From positions 2,642,152-2,706,151 of the forward strand of contig NW_002060944.1 in NCBI RefSeq assembly GCF_000150275.1: a stretch of DNA of 64,000 bases. Reading direction: 5' to 3'. The notes under the pieces were generated by a model. It ran no database searches, was not told the DNA's origin, and was given only the letters and a program-made list of their open reading frames with translations. The DNA comes from Trichoplax adhaerens. Lineage: Eukaryota > Placozoa > Uniplacotomia > Trichoplacea > Trichoplacidae. The position numbers and the translations under genes were made by a program. Positions within the stretch are counted from its first letter, which is position 1, and every line of letters starts with the position of its first letter. This document shows positions 51,436 to 63,922 of this stretch, in pieces.

Positions 51436-51575
51436 CGGTACAGCAGCAGCGACTACTCAATCAAAATTATAGGACAGTATTGACATCTTTAGCATCGTCC
51501 AAGATCACTGGTTGACTGGCAAACCGCAGTCAGCGTTCTGTGACTTGTTTTTATGATTTGTATCAAGGGGAAAAA

Positions 51576-54500
51576 ATGGCACTCGTGGAAGAACTAAAGC
51601 AATGGAATAAGGAGACTATTCGAGAAAAATTCGATGCTACTCTTTTGCTTATCTTAATATCCTTATTTCTTAAGATGGGATATTGCTGTAGCTAATACCG
51701 TATCATTCAACTAAATCTTACAGTATGTTACTTATATGGTTGAAATAGTCCCTGCAGTGCACAGTGGAAAAATCGACTGTAATTACGTAAATATTCATCG
51801 AAGCAAAGTTAAATGGAATGATTTGACTTTCATTATGTTCAGTAGGAATAATAATAGGAAGAGTAAATAGCAATTACAAGTACATGTAATAACCAACGAT
51901 TATTGCAACTTAGTAAAATTATTCCATCTTGCCAGATGCCTCAAATTTATATCACGTCGAGTGAATTGAAGTTTAGTTGAATTGCACCAACACCACCATG
52001 CAACGGGATCTTCCTTGTATTTTTCTTAGTTTAATGGGATTAACTGTACAGTACATTGCAGCTCAGCAGAATGACGATAGCATTTTCTTGTAACTTAGCT
52101 ATTCTCTTACGCAATGTATTGCATTGATGTTTCAGAAACGCTTGTGAATTTTTGTTTCAGCTACATATCATTGTTGTACACAGTTGTAGAAAACTATAGA
52201 GTATAGTACATGTTATTGGTTTTACTCATTTCTTTAACTAAATTTACGATGAGCTACGACGCGATCAGGACGTTTCACTAAAACTAGGTAAGGCTACTCT
52301 CATTAGGAAAGGATGGTATTGTGCGCGCGCAAAAGCTATGAAACATAACTGTATAGTAGTTAATCACAGTGCATGGTAACGTCGAGGCAATTCTAAAATG
52401 CAGTATAAATGTTATATTCATTGCCTTACTGTACTCGTAGCCTTGTATCTTTATCTACATCCGTTGAGGCATCCACAGTTCAATAAGTTAATGATATTAT
52501 ATATAATGTTTCATGTTGGAACGTTTTAATGATCGGATTCCAAACGGATATATAATACGTTTCAGAATTAATGCACTGCTACTTTTAGTGTATCAATAGA
52601 CTTTATCAAAGTTGAATTTTGAACACTGTAATTCCTATTACTGTATATTAGCGGACCGTGTCCGCTAAGTTCGATTTTGGTCTGTAATTAAAAACGTAGT
52701 ATTTTCCCACGAGATGAAGCAGTATTTAATTACTTAAAAATACTGCAAATTTGTACGTTAATGCTTTAGTTACACGTATTTCTGATTATGATACTATTGC
52801 CGTAAATTTCCACATAGATTATTTTAAATGTGCGACGTCTCACCTATTGCCAACAATAACCATCATGGATGTAGAAGAGAAATTTTTTGCGGTAATACTT
52901 GAACAGGTGATTTGGAAGCTACTATATTGTTTGCAATGAATTTATTACTCATGAAAGTATAAAGTTTTAGACACTAAAGCAAATTAATCATGTTTTGCTT
53001 ATTTTTACGTTGGCCAGAGTTGTGTGCTCTTTGATCAAATTTTAGAAAGGGTAGGTTCTATAATTGGTGACAAGTCAGCTGATAAATCTTCAGAAGATGT
53101 TATAGAGTCATTACAGGTATACTGCAACGATCTACAATTACACTTTTGAGATGGTACTGCATGACGCTGTCTTTCTTTAATTTACTATATCCGGATTGTA
53201 TTTTATGGCAGATACAAACATGCATTCTGCATCTAGTTCATCTGAAAGTAAACTTTCAAAGCGTAGCTTAAATTATAATTACATATGTTTATATTTTGAT
53301 TATCAGCTTTCAATAGATTGTTTGGACTGTTTTGACTGTTGCATTCAATTTGTCATTGAAAAGAAGAATGAAGTATTATTTTTACAAGATATATTGTCAC
53401 TGCCAACCGCTGTATTATACATTATTCATTCTTCCTTTTCGCACTGCAAGAACAGCGATAAAATTTACGGAGAACTTTTTCAATCCGTCTCTACACAATT
53501 GACAACTTTATTTAAGAATTCATTCGCTTTGCAAAAGGTAATCAATGTTCTATAATTCTATAGCATGAGTTAACTTTTTTGATTGAATGGGTTTACAAGG
53601 CATTCCAGCCTGAGATAACTATCAATACAGTACTAATGTCGTAAGAATCATTCATCTGAACCATCCGGTAAATGTCATATTGTAGTCTCTGAATGATCTC
53701 CTTGACGTTGTTAAAATTCCTGACGAAGCTGCTGATCCAGTTTGTGATAAAATGGCTGACAGTAAGTACTCCAACAGACTAGTTTCGATGTTACAGAAGC
53801 TAATTAATAACGTAGTAAGGGAAACATTCTAGATCTGAAATTGTGCATACATACTGTTTGCGTCAATAGCATATTGTTTTTTAGCTGCACGCACGTAACT
53901 AATTCAATTTTATATTATTGCTTAAATCCAGCATTTAACAACCTTACTATCTAATGATTTCCTCTTCTAGTATGTCATCATATTATGGATATTAGCTCTG
54001 TGAGTTGCGGTATGGATATCGCTTTGGTTATAAACACTTGGAAAGCTTTACACAAGTAAGCGATATTTGTTTACCGTTTTATCAAGATTTGCAATTATAA
54101 ATCATTCATTTTGTGGTATTTATACAGGATCATAAATAAATACAAGAATTTATTGGAAGATCGATTAGAAGTTTGTAGATTGCTTAATAGATTACAGTTA
54201 TCAAAATAAATGTTCATGGTATTAATTGAGAATAATATCCTTCCAAATAGCATGATAAGATTATATTTCAGCTAGCAAGTATTGTGTCCGAAAAAATACA
54301 GCAATGCTTGAATATATCCAAAAAAAGAACCGTACAAACACAGGTATTACACAGTAATTCATATGAGACCTTGACATCCATTTGAGTATCTGAATTACAG
54401 TCGTGCAGAGGTTGCAAATGTGTTTGGTATGACTAAATATACATTGTTTAAGATAATATGAAATACTGTAAAAAATAAAATTTAATCTTATTAGCTGCGA

Positions 54501-57500
54501 TTTTGAATATAATTGTTTACTTATCATTCAATCAAGGGGGATCCTAAAGAAGGATTTCATATTTTGAAAATAGCAAAATTCTTTATTAACTTGTTGTTAA
54601 AGTTTCTGAAAGTAAGAAATTGATGTTGCCAAATTCTGGTGCTAGAATTTTAGATTTTCAGACTTCTCGATACGATGAGTAGATATGGAGAGAATTTAAG
54701 CAGACTTGGTTTCGCATTGTATTTTTATTGTTGTTAGGAATTTGGTGACCTAGTAGATACTGAAAGCTCTACGGAAATTTTGTTTCATTTATGTTTGGAG
54801 GCTATCAAGTACTGTATACCTGTCCAATCAAATTTTTCGTTTTATTTCCCTCAATGCATAAATTTGATCAGTCTTTGCACGTATTGTATATTATCTAGTG
54901 CTTATCGATCTAATGTCTTGGAACTGGATATCCAGATCAACCAGGAAGTAGACACTATATTATCATCATTGGTGTGTAAACTTACGATAGTTTTGCATTT
55001 GAAAATCTTATTCTTTCGACGTTATTTGAAATTTCTTTTTCCTTAATTCACTCTAGATCGAACATCTTTGCACTATTCTCGTTACTACTAACATCTATCC
55101 AAAACTTTTATCTGATCGAGTTGCTGGTAAACTATGCATATATAAATTTTTATGGATAACTAATGTTGATTCTTAATTTTCTGATGTTCTGCGTGTATTC
55201 CGTGCTATAAACGTTTATTATGTAGATGCGGAAGGTTTATTGATCTCAAAATGTATAATGTTAATCAAAACATTATTATTAGTCGACACCTCAACCGGTA
55301 TGAATTTTGGTAATTAATCAAACGATAGAGCGCTAGATGTTGATTGATTGCTCTTAGTAGCTAACAACACTTGTACATATTTGTAAATTAGACAAATGCA
55401 AACAGCGGTGGATGAATTTTAAATACAACGATGTACGTAACAATGATAACGCGCTGCAATCGTAAATGTTTAGTCTGTAGAGTGGTGTCATTCTTTTGAC
55501 GTTGTTTTTCTTTAGTGTACTTATTGTATCTTGGATGTGGTTCTTCGTCATGCAGCACGATGTAAGGCCATTGTACTTAATATTATTTTAGTACATATGC
55601 TTATAATCTCTAAAGGTTGCTATGCTTAATATTACAAATTACTAATATCAAATAATCATAACGCATAATTTCTCGCAGGCAATACGTTACTGCTACAAAC
55701 TGTAAATGTAAATAGTACCTCTCCTGAAATTCAAAGATGGTAATCTGTAATAGCGTTTGAAGCTGGGCTAATCTCACAATGTTATTTAGTAATGTTTAAA
55801 TATCTCTAATTTTTTAATTTTAATTTATAGTAAAAGGGAATGTACACTGTATGAATATGTACTTGATGGATGCCTACAATTTGTTACTGGGATGACAAAT
55901 CACTTTCTGGACACGATAGTAAGCTATATTTAAAATTCCGAATGCTTTTCGTATTAATTGTACAGATTGTGTTTGATTACTAATTATAATTAATCGTTCT
56001 TTTGAAAAGTAAAAATTTGAAGTACTAATGCATTGTGCATATATTGTGTTGAATTGCAATAGGAAAAATGTTTATTTCAGCAATTACTTGAAAATGCTGA
56101 TAATTTTGCATTTACGATAGTTTCTGACATTTTGGTTCATATGTCGAGGTAATAAAACAATTTCGATTGCGTAAAATTTAATTTAAAGTGAACAGTGTTC
56201 AGGAAGCTGAAATTTTCAGTTTATATTATCTATAGCTCGTCAAATGTGGTGGCATTGAAGTATTCTCATTTAATAGCTAATTTGGTAAGAAAACGGCTGT
56301 GCTACTTCTTTGAACGAATAATAATGATGAGATGAATTTATATCTTGTGACGATTATTATTTCTATAGATCCGAGAACTACCAACATCATCGCTTTCACC
56401 TTACAACAAAATTTGTTGGCTATTACAACGGTGTTATTCATGTCTGACAGAAGGCGATCAGGTTTGATTTTTACATTTATCAATTTATTGAAAAATAATC
56501 TTTTCAAATCTGCTGATACTCCTTATACCTATTATTTATGTGGAATAAATTAAAGAAACAAATGGTTGAAATCTTTGATCCGGAGGATATCTCAAATCTA
56601 TCGGTTTGGAGAGAATTAACTAAAAGTAACATCTCCAATCCGTTATTGTTAGAGGTTATAAAAATTTTTTTTTAAATCAATTGCTTCAAAAGGTGTCTCT
56701 TTGAATGAAGCCAAAGCATTTCTTCTTCTTGAACTTCATAAATTATATCTTACTGTAGATTCATCAGCGCATATACCCTTTGTGTTTGAAATGTTGTAAA
56801 CTATGGATAAGTGACAAATCGCGAGATAATGGGTGCATTGTAAGAAGTTACCTTACATTATACTTGCATCTCGAAATTGCAGCTTATAACATTTACATAT
56901 CCGTTTCTTAAGTTTCGTTTGCTTCCAATTTTAGCTGGATTGTATGATGTACTTGAATAATATGAATCGCCATTTGTATATTATGAATTCTATGGACCAA
57001 AATGAAATTACTGAATTAGTGTATGATATATGGCAATCTTTGATGAAGCAAGCATATAAGGTAATGGTTTGAAATTAAGCTTTATTTACTAAAAATCTGA
57101 TACCGTTACTTCAATGTTACTGTTAGGTGAACTATCGAGTCCTTACGATGCTAATATATTTGACTGGATCTTGCGTATCTTCATTATCGCATTCACATTT
57201 GTTAGAGGTAACTACAATTCGTGAAGCAAGTAAATTACTTATGCATATAGTGATTATAATCTCCGGCATAACTAAGTGCAGTTAATAAGGTTTGGTGATA
57301 GTGTAAGTTATTAAATATATGTTTATTATCTACAGATTTTGACAGTGATAATCAAAGTTATAGAGAGCAATAATTACTTGGGGTTGAATCTATGCGTAGC
57401 AGATTTTATAGGTTGTTGCGGGAAGAAATCTTTATATGGAAATTATCAGGTACTGTAAGTTTTAGTAATTATAATCTAAAGCTTAGACTAGGGCTATATA

Positions 57501-59002
57501 CATATTACGCAAATGACCTCTACATTACAGGAGAAGATTTCCCGAATTCTTAGCGCGATCTACTGCAACTTGATGCTTTCGAAGGACTGGCTTGTTCATG
57601 ATCGCGCTTTATATGCTTTTAAGAATTTCGCTGAGGTAATAGTGAGAACATGAAATGTGCTAAGAAATTATACCGCAATAGAAATAATCTAGCTATCGCC
57701 ATCAAAAATTATATATTGTGTACACAGCTAATTAACGTAATTTTGCCAGCCTTGATGTGAATTAGTAGCGTATTTAGAATTATATTTATTTGCAAGACTT
57801 TACTGGCGGTTACCATTTTGTTCATGATTCAGTTTCTTTAGCACACACATTAGAAGCATAATGAAAATCAATATTACTAAAGAATACGAATGTTTCATTA
57901 GATCACCCCTCATACAGATATGGTTCAAAATTGCGTCCCGAATACCTTGAAAGATGCAGTTGTTGATTTTCTGAATTCGGTACGACAAATAAATATATTC
58001 AGAAAGGCATGACACCAATTTCGACTTTAGAAATCATTAGTAGGTAAATGTACTAATGTTGAGATTTATTATGCTCTGTATGCCTTTCGTATTAATAGAC
58101 GCCGTATAAACGCGAAAAGTTCAAAATGATGGTATGTTAAATAACAATTTAGTTGAATCTGTTAAACTGGAGAAATTGTAAAATATAAATTTTAAACTTA
58201 ACGATACTGGTGAGAAGCTAACCTACGATATCATACCGCTATTTTGTAAAATTAATTAGGAGGATGATGTTGTTAAGTTATTTGCTCTTACAAAGAAAAG
58301 TACAGAAAGATATGACAAAGTGAGTAGGATTTTTAGTGCGTTATGCGGGTCCACGGGTGCACTTAACAATAATCATTCTTAAAGCATTAAACGTTGAATT
58401 TTATTATAAATTATATATGATCAGCGAAAGCTAACCTTCGACTTTGCCGGTGACACGAATAAACGTCGTAAAGGCGATACGATTGGCGATGACTACTTAG
58501 CAACGGTATAATGAGTATAATTATTTCATATTTGCAACTTAAGTTTTTTACTAAAAGTCTACTGCATTGTGAAATAAGTATCGTTACTACTCTATACAAG
58601 TACATTATATCTATTGCATTGGCTAAGAAGGTTGTCAATGATCATCATCTTGTTATTAATATATTATGTAATACGTCGATATTCATAGCTAAGAAAGGAA
58701 AACAACCTTTCAAGCGTCGATGAACAGGTAAAATTAAGGGATCGACAATAGCTTACTTTGCAAAAAATACCGGATTGAATACAATACCCTCGTCCATTTA
58801 TAGCCGTATGCAAAATTATTCAGAAACGATTAACATTGAATTGCTTTAGGTGATTGAAGCTAGCAGCAAAATACTCCAAAACATATTCGGCAGCATAGAA
58901 AAGTTGATGATGTTCTACCAAGAAGAAAATGTAGACATAGAATTGCAAAAATTGCAGCTTCAGAGTTTATACGGTTATATTTCTACCCTAGTTAAAGGGT
59001 AG
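51576..59002 (+). CDS. FIRRM: FIRRM / C1orf112 homologue (FIGNL1-interacting regulator of recombination), 27 exons, 866 aa
   Basis: Exons: 51576-51687, 52770-52906, 53018-53116, 53307-53537, 53686-53761, 53971-54055, 54128-54170, 54272-54343, 54537-54611, 54738-54971, 55057-55126, 55226-55297, 55679-55739, 55831-55918, 56081-56148, 56236-56284, 56369-56461, 56556-56654, 56759-56839, 56935-57060, 57127-57207, 57336-57449, 57531-57635, 57902-57979, 58260-58319, 58689-58727, 58850-59002. All junctions are phase-consistent; 867 codons including TAG, close to the human protein (about 853 aa). Best-conserved stretches are ILSLPTAVLYIIHSSFSHCK with LFKNSFALQK, INTWKALHK, and near the C-terminus LSKDWLVHDRALYAFKNFAE then TPHTDMVQNCVP. 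It is an all-helical repeat-type protein. In mammals and plants this family partners FIGNL1 to limit RAD51/DMC1 filaments during recombination. Exons 1 and 2 are the least certain. Confidence 0.9.
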
Positions 59003-59537
59003 GCTTATTATAGAGATAATCGATATAATCATTATCTGTTAACGATACATATATTTTATGTACGAAATTTCTTTATTTGCTTGGGAGCTGTCTCAATGAT
59101 ATGAACAGATAAGATGCTACCAGATAGTTCTGAAAAAGTAGATATAATAACAAATCTTGCAATTTATTTCGTATTTTTGCAGTGGCTTATCTTATTACAA
59201 ATCTGTATATGAACATTTAATTTCCTTTCTAATAAAATTTTTAATGACAAGAATACAGCATAATTTATCCGAGTATTTGAAATATCTTGATGAAATTTCC
59301 TTGTAATAAATACTAACACATTAGCAGCTGCAAACAATTCATTATTTCAATCATTAAAAGCGTTAGATGAGGATATTCAATTGTTTGACTAAATAATTTT
59401 TTCATTAGGTTAATTTTTAATCGTGTACTTTGAACCAAATTTATGAGTTTAAATGCGAATATTGGTGGTTCAGTCCATAAAGTCCTGTATTTATAATTGT
59501 TAAATATCAAGTTGACGTACTAGTAGGCGTACGTATA

Positions 59538-59795
59538 GTGTACTGTAAATGCAGTTTACAAAGGTGGCCAATTCGTTGTGAAGTTGTGAATTATTACACA
59601 AAGCTTATTTATCTAGTTACAGATAACGCGACGGACATAGAAATACCAACCGTGGCACATAATATCCATGGCCATTTATTGAAAAGGTACATTTTATTGT
59701 CTTCGCCTTGGAGAACGGCTTTGCTAAAATCGATTCCTACTAGTAACCTCTGGTTGGATAAACCACCTAAAACGAATACGAAAAGTTTTCAGTAG
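59538..59795 (+). other. Unrecognised open frame, possibly an exon or gene fragment
   Basis: About 85 codons without a stop, less AT-rich than the flanks, ending LWLDKPPKTNTKSFQ. The reading contains an acceptor-like TTACAG near 59620, so the coding part might be only the second half. I recognise no domain and see no partner exon. It could be a remnant of a transposon or of a small gene. Confidence 0.2.
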
Positions 59796-60016
59796 TTTAA
59801 GACTTACTTTTGCTGAAATAGTTGTCTTTCAATATTCCATGCATATAAAGTATACGAGTACGTACATCAACTTACGGTGATAGTGAAAATGATAAAAATA
59901 TCACTGCAAACTGTGCTACTTAGTTTATCGAGTTTTAGTTAACAGCTCCTTCCTATGCCGTGCTATATAAATAATGCTACATTCAACGTTATGTCGATAG
60001 ACATACTGTACTCCTC

Positions 60017-60053
60017 CACGAGTACGTAGAGTACAGTACTGTACAGTACAGTA
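60017..60053. repeat. CAGTA/TACTG pentamer tract
   Basis: GAGTACGTAGAGTACAGTAC followed by further alternating CAGTA and TACTG units. Mixing the pentamer with its complement makes overlapping palindromes. Confidence 0.75.
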
Positions 60054-60540
60054 CAACTTTTAAATCTGCAGTAAGTTTATCTTTTTGATAAAATATTTTT
60101 TGATAACAGGCTCTACCCGGTAAATCTTGTAAGGATCATGAATCAAGAAACATTTCTAGTGAAGTTTATTGTAAGATACAGTGTAGAAACGCAGTAATGT
60201 CTGTATTTTGGAGGAGAAAAAAATTGAAGATAGGTGATGACAATGGACCTCAATGCCAACGTTATCACGACAAATCTACTGACAACTATCAACAAGATAA
60301 ACTAACATTCTAATCAATAATTAATTTTTAACCCAAATCATACACTAATCATGCACTCTTATAGCATACAGTAGTGTAATATTAAAATAATGTTCTATTA
60401 TTTTATTTTATATATATAAATTTTCATATGCCGCAATGTAATACGGACTACTACAGTAGAAAGAAACTGTGAGTGAGCGATAAAGTAAATCTCGAAACTC
60501 TGTTGGACTCGGGGTCGATTTCGAGTCGAGCCGAGACGAT

Positions 60541-60652
60541 ACCGTACTGTACAGTACCTATCAACACCGTATTACTGTGATGGCACAGTACTGTACTGTA
60601 TTGTACTGTACTGTACTGTACTGTACTTAGAGTACTGTACTGTCATACTGTG
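60541..60652. repeat. CAGTA/TACTG pentamer tract
   Basis: The dense core at 60585-60645 is essentially a run of TACTG units with a few interruptions (TTGTA, TTAGAG). The flanks carry single GTACAGTAC palindromes. Confidence 0.85.
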
Positions 60653-61365
60653 GATTACTAGAAACTCTCCTCAGACGGATGGACTTTCATACCTGATAAG
60701 ACCGAAAATATGAAAAAAAATAGTTACGGAGTCTCGATCTTCCATGTCCGTTTTCTAAATCACTCGTATTCATTTGAATAACATTCGTGATCTAAATGGG
60801 CTGCTTCTAAGCTGAGCTTAGTAACAAGCAATGGAATGCAATGTAATATTACTTAATTTAGAAAAAATCAGTCAATTCAGAATCGGCTATCTGCATACTA
60901 AAGTACTGTCATAATGAAGTGTTTGGCACAATCTACAGGTATTGTCCAAATACGGCCAGATATCTGTCCGTCCAAAGGAGTTTCCAGTCCAGGTATTTTT
61001 CTAGTAGTCCAGGTGTCCAATAAGTCACTGTCCATGGTACTGTACAGTTTTAGCTATCACAGAGACTGCGCACTAGAGATTGAAGAGTCTCTAGTGGGAG
61101 ACTCTCTCTCTAAAAAAAAACCCCTTGGTCGATCGTACTGTACTGTACGAAAATTAAAATCATTTATTTCACAAAAATAAATTATATAGGCATGTTTATG
61201 AGAGCTTCTTCTTTCCACACATAACAATTTTGATGAATTTCGTTCTCAAAATGTCGCAAAACATTAGTGTTGATTTCTCTGAAACGAAAAGGATCAAGCT
61301 GTACAGTACTTCCGTTATTTGCATGATAGTACAGTAGTAACAGTACCATAAGGATTTTCTTATCC

Positions 61366-61583
61366 ATACAGTACAGTACTGTATCTCTATGATGGCACCA
61401 GACTGTACTGTACTGTACAGTATAGTGTACAGTACAGTACAGTACTGTGCCTTAGGCAGATACAGGACAGCACAGTACTTCTAAAGACCTACAGTACTTA
61501 TTACCCTACTGTACTGTACTGTACTACTCGCGTACTGTACTGTACTACTCGCGTACTGTACTGTACAGTACTGTACAGTACAA
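61366..61583. repeat. CAGTA/TACTG pentamer tract with a 21-base direct repeat
   Basis: Two dense parts (61366-61450 and 61505-61583). The second contains two direct copies of a 21-base unit, TACTG twice, then TACTACTCGCG, around 61516-61555. It ends about 120 bases before the PSMB1 start codon, so it may overlap the promoter. Confidence 0.85.
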
Positions 61584-61702
61584 TATCCAAAACCACGGTT
61601 GTACAACAGTAAAGTACAGTAGATGCTTGCCGACTGTGACTGTAGGCACGAGTCAAGGAAAGGCTTCTGCAACCTCATCGCTAATAAATAAGTTAAGTAA
61701 TT

Positions 61703-63922
61703 ATGGCTGCTGAACTAAAGAAAGCAATATATCCAGAAAATGCTACGATTGGATTGCCTACGCAACACCGGTTCGACCCGTATACTCTAAATGGAGGGTC
61801 AGTTAAAATCCTTTTCAATTTGTAAATAATTTGTTAGACCTGTATCCAATCTGTGAAAAGAATCTAGCTTTGTCAATTGTTGCTTCGTCATGGAGGGTAG
61901 ACTGGGTAGTACAATTTCCTTGATTACTGTACAATCTCAATGGATACCTTGCAAGATTCAGACTAGAATGTTTTTGGTAACAGTTGTTTCAGTGGTATAA
62001 AGTTATTACGCAAGTAAAAAACGCATTTAATTTCCAATAGAAAATATTTAAAATCGTAATATAGCCAAATTTTATTCCTTTATGTCGTCCTCTGTCTGTC
62101 ATCAATTATAGTTACAGTACTTTGTTCAGCCATAGAGGGCATGTAGTCTTCTTTTACTTTAATTCGATATGGAAAGAAAGCCGCCAGTCGAATATTAGGA
62201 AGGAAATAATTTTAGAAGTTGTGCTTTATGATTAAAAAATAACCAAGGACTGACTACGAATCTTTTTGATACGATGATATTCAGTTAATTTACTCAACGT
62301 TAATTTGTGCGTAATTAAACGCTATGACTACGAGTATGTTTTACTACGTGCGCGTTGATTGTACTATTGTATAATGGAAGTCACTGCCGCTTGAAAGTAT
62401 TCGCCAGTTGCAGGCACGATTTGTCTTGATATTTCGCCCGAACCAACACTTTTCATCGTCTTATCAATATCTTTTAGTGTACACTTTGTTAGTGTACGAT
62501 ATAGGTTGCAATAGTGAAACAACCAATTCATAACTTTTAAATTACGCTATACTGAATTTCAATGCTTATATAGTATTTTATTCTTGTCCAAGAAAGTATC
62601 AGTAAATTAATGTAACTGTACTACTGATTATTGATACGAAATAGTTAGCAAGAAGATCACTTTTATGCTTTTTTGTGAAACTGCTATTTAAATGATTTTT
62701 TGTACGTAACATATTACGGTGAGCTATGGATACAGACAGGTCAAGAAAGATAGTAGATGTAATTTTATTGACTAAGTTGTTAATTCAGCATACGTTTATT
62801 GATTTGACGTAGGACCATTGTCGGAGTTGCTGGAGATAACTTTGCTATTCTAGCAGGTGATACGCGTCTCAGCGAAGGCTTTATGATCCATAGCAGAGAT
62901 ACCTCCAAGATTTATAAACTGTAAGTATAGATAGTATAATATATTGTGTCGAAGAGAGACGCTCGACTGCAGCTAACGGTCTTATCTGGCTATTTTACGA
63001 TGGCTTGATTATACTGTGATTATGCTTCACCTGTTCTACGTTGAATGTTATATTAGGACGGAGAAAACATTCTTGGGAACGTGTGGCTTCCAAGGAGATG
63101 TCTTGACATTAACCAGATTATTAAATGCTCGTCTAACTGTAAGCATTAATGAGTAGTCTCATCTCGGATACAGTATTAAGATATATGTAAAATCATCGTT
63201 AATAAGCCATTGCATTGTTGAAATAAGAAGATATGTATAAGTATTAACAATTAATTACTAACTCTATGTAATGGTCCTGCTAGATGTACGAATTTGAACA
63301 TCGCAAGAAGATGAGGTAACCTGATTGATTGCTATTAGATGTTTAGTGATTGGTTTAATATTTATTGCAATTGCTGAAGGCAATGCTTCTACTAACCCAC
63401 ACATGCATTTATACGATTTTAGTTCAACGGCAATTTCCCAAATGTTATCCACGGTTCTATATTATCGTCGTTTCTTCCCGTATTACACATTTAACATTTT
63501 AGCTGGAATCGATACCGATGGCAAAGGTTGCATATATAGTTATGATGCAGTTGGAAACTATGAGAAACATACGTATCATGCTTCAGGCACTGCATCTTCA
63601 ATGTTACAGCCTCTATTGGATAATCAGGTAACCTTAATAGTTTTTTTACTAAAGTGGATAGCAAAATTTCTAGCCTTCCTAGCTCCCTTGAGTTAATTAC
63701 GAGTCGCCATCGCTATGCTGTATTATATCTTAACAGGTAGGATATTTGAATCAGGAAGGTGTCAGACGTGTTCCACTGACTATAGATAAAGCCAGAACGC
63801 TTATTAAAGACGTATTTATCTCTGCAACTGAACGAGACATGTACACAGGTGATAGCTTGCATATTGTCACTATAACATCTGATGGAGTCACAGAAGATCA
63901 TTTTCCTTTACGACGCGACTAA
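61703..63922 (+). CDS. PSMB1: Proteasome subunit beta type-1 (beta-6), complete, 235 aa
   Basis: Exons: 61703-61797, 62813-62920, 63057-63138, 63284-63315, 63423-63627, 63737-63922; 236 codons including TAA, all GT/AG and phase-consistent. The N-terminus ends in [10 protein letters not shown], followed by [20 protein letters not shown] and [10 protein letters not shown]. Later landmarks are [51 protein letters not shown] and the C-terminal LRRD. Length and segments match animal PSMB1 (about 240 aa). Beta-6 is a structural, non-catalytic ring subunit of the 20S core; as expected, there is no processed catalytic Thr context. Exon 4 is only 32 bases. The start ATG opens a short N-terminal extension typical of the family. 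Confidence 0.97.

Larger units (their letters stand above)
49085..51575. other. Repeat-rich spacer with assembly gap
   Basis: The 2.5 kb between the second receptor kinase gene and the FIRRM homologue contains two inverted-repeat arms, many GTACAGTAC-type palindromes and a run of 50 Ns. No gene is supported. Open frames crossing the repeats are repeat sequence. Confidence 0.65.
59003..61702. other. Spacer between FIRRM and PSMB1
   Basis: The 2.7 kb holds an AATAAA near 59307 that could end the FIRRM transcript. A less AT-rich open frame of unknown nature lies at 59538-59795. The second half (60.0-61.6 kb) is studded with CAGTA/TACTG pentamer tracts. No other gene is recognisable. Frames at 60914-61180 and 61678-61481 overlap the tracts and are not convincing. 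Confidence 0.55.

Noticed and set aside
54653-54718. Possible extra FIRRM exon reading LLDTMSRYGENLSRLG
   Set aside because: No acceptor and donor combination keeps frame between the flanking phase-0 exons 54537-54611 and 54738-54971, which join cleanly without it.
63264-63452. Minus-strand frame opposite PSMB1
   Set aside because: Antisense shadow of PSMB1 exons 4 and 5.
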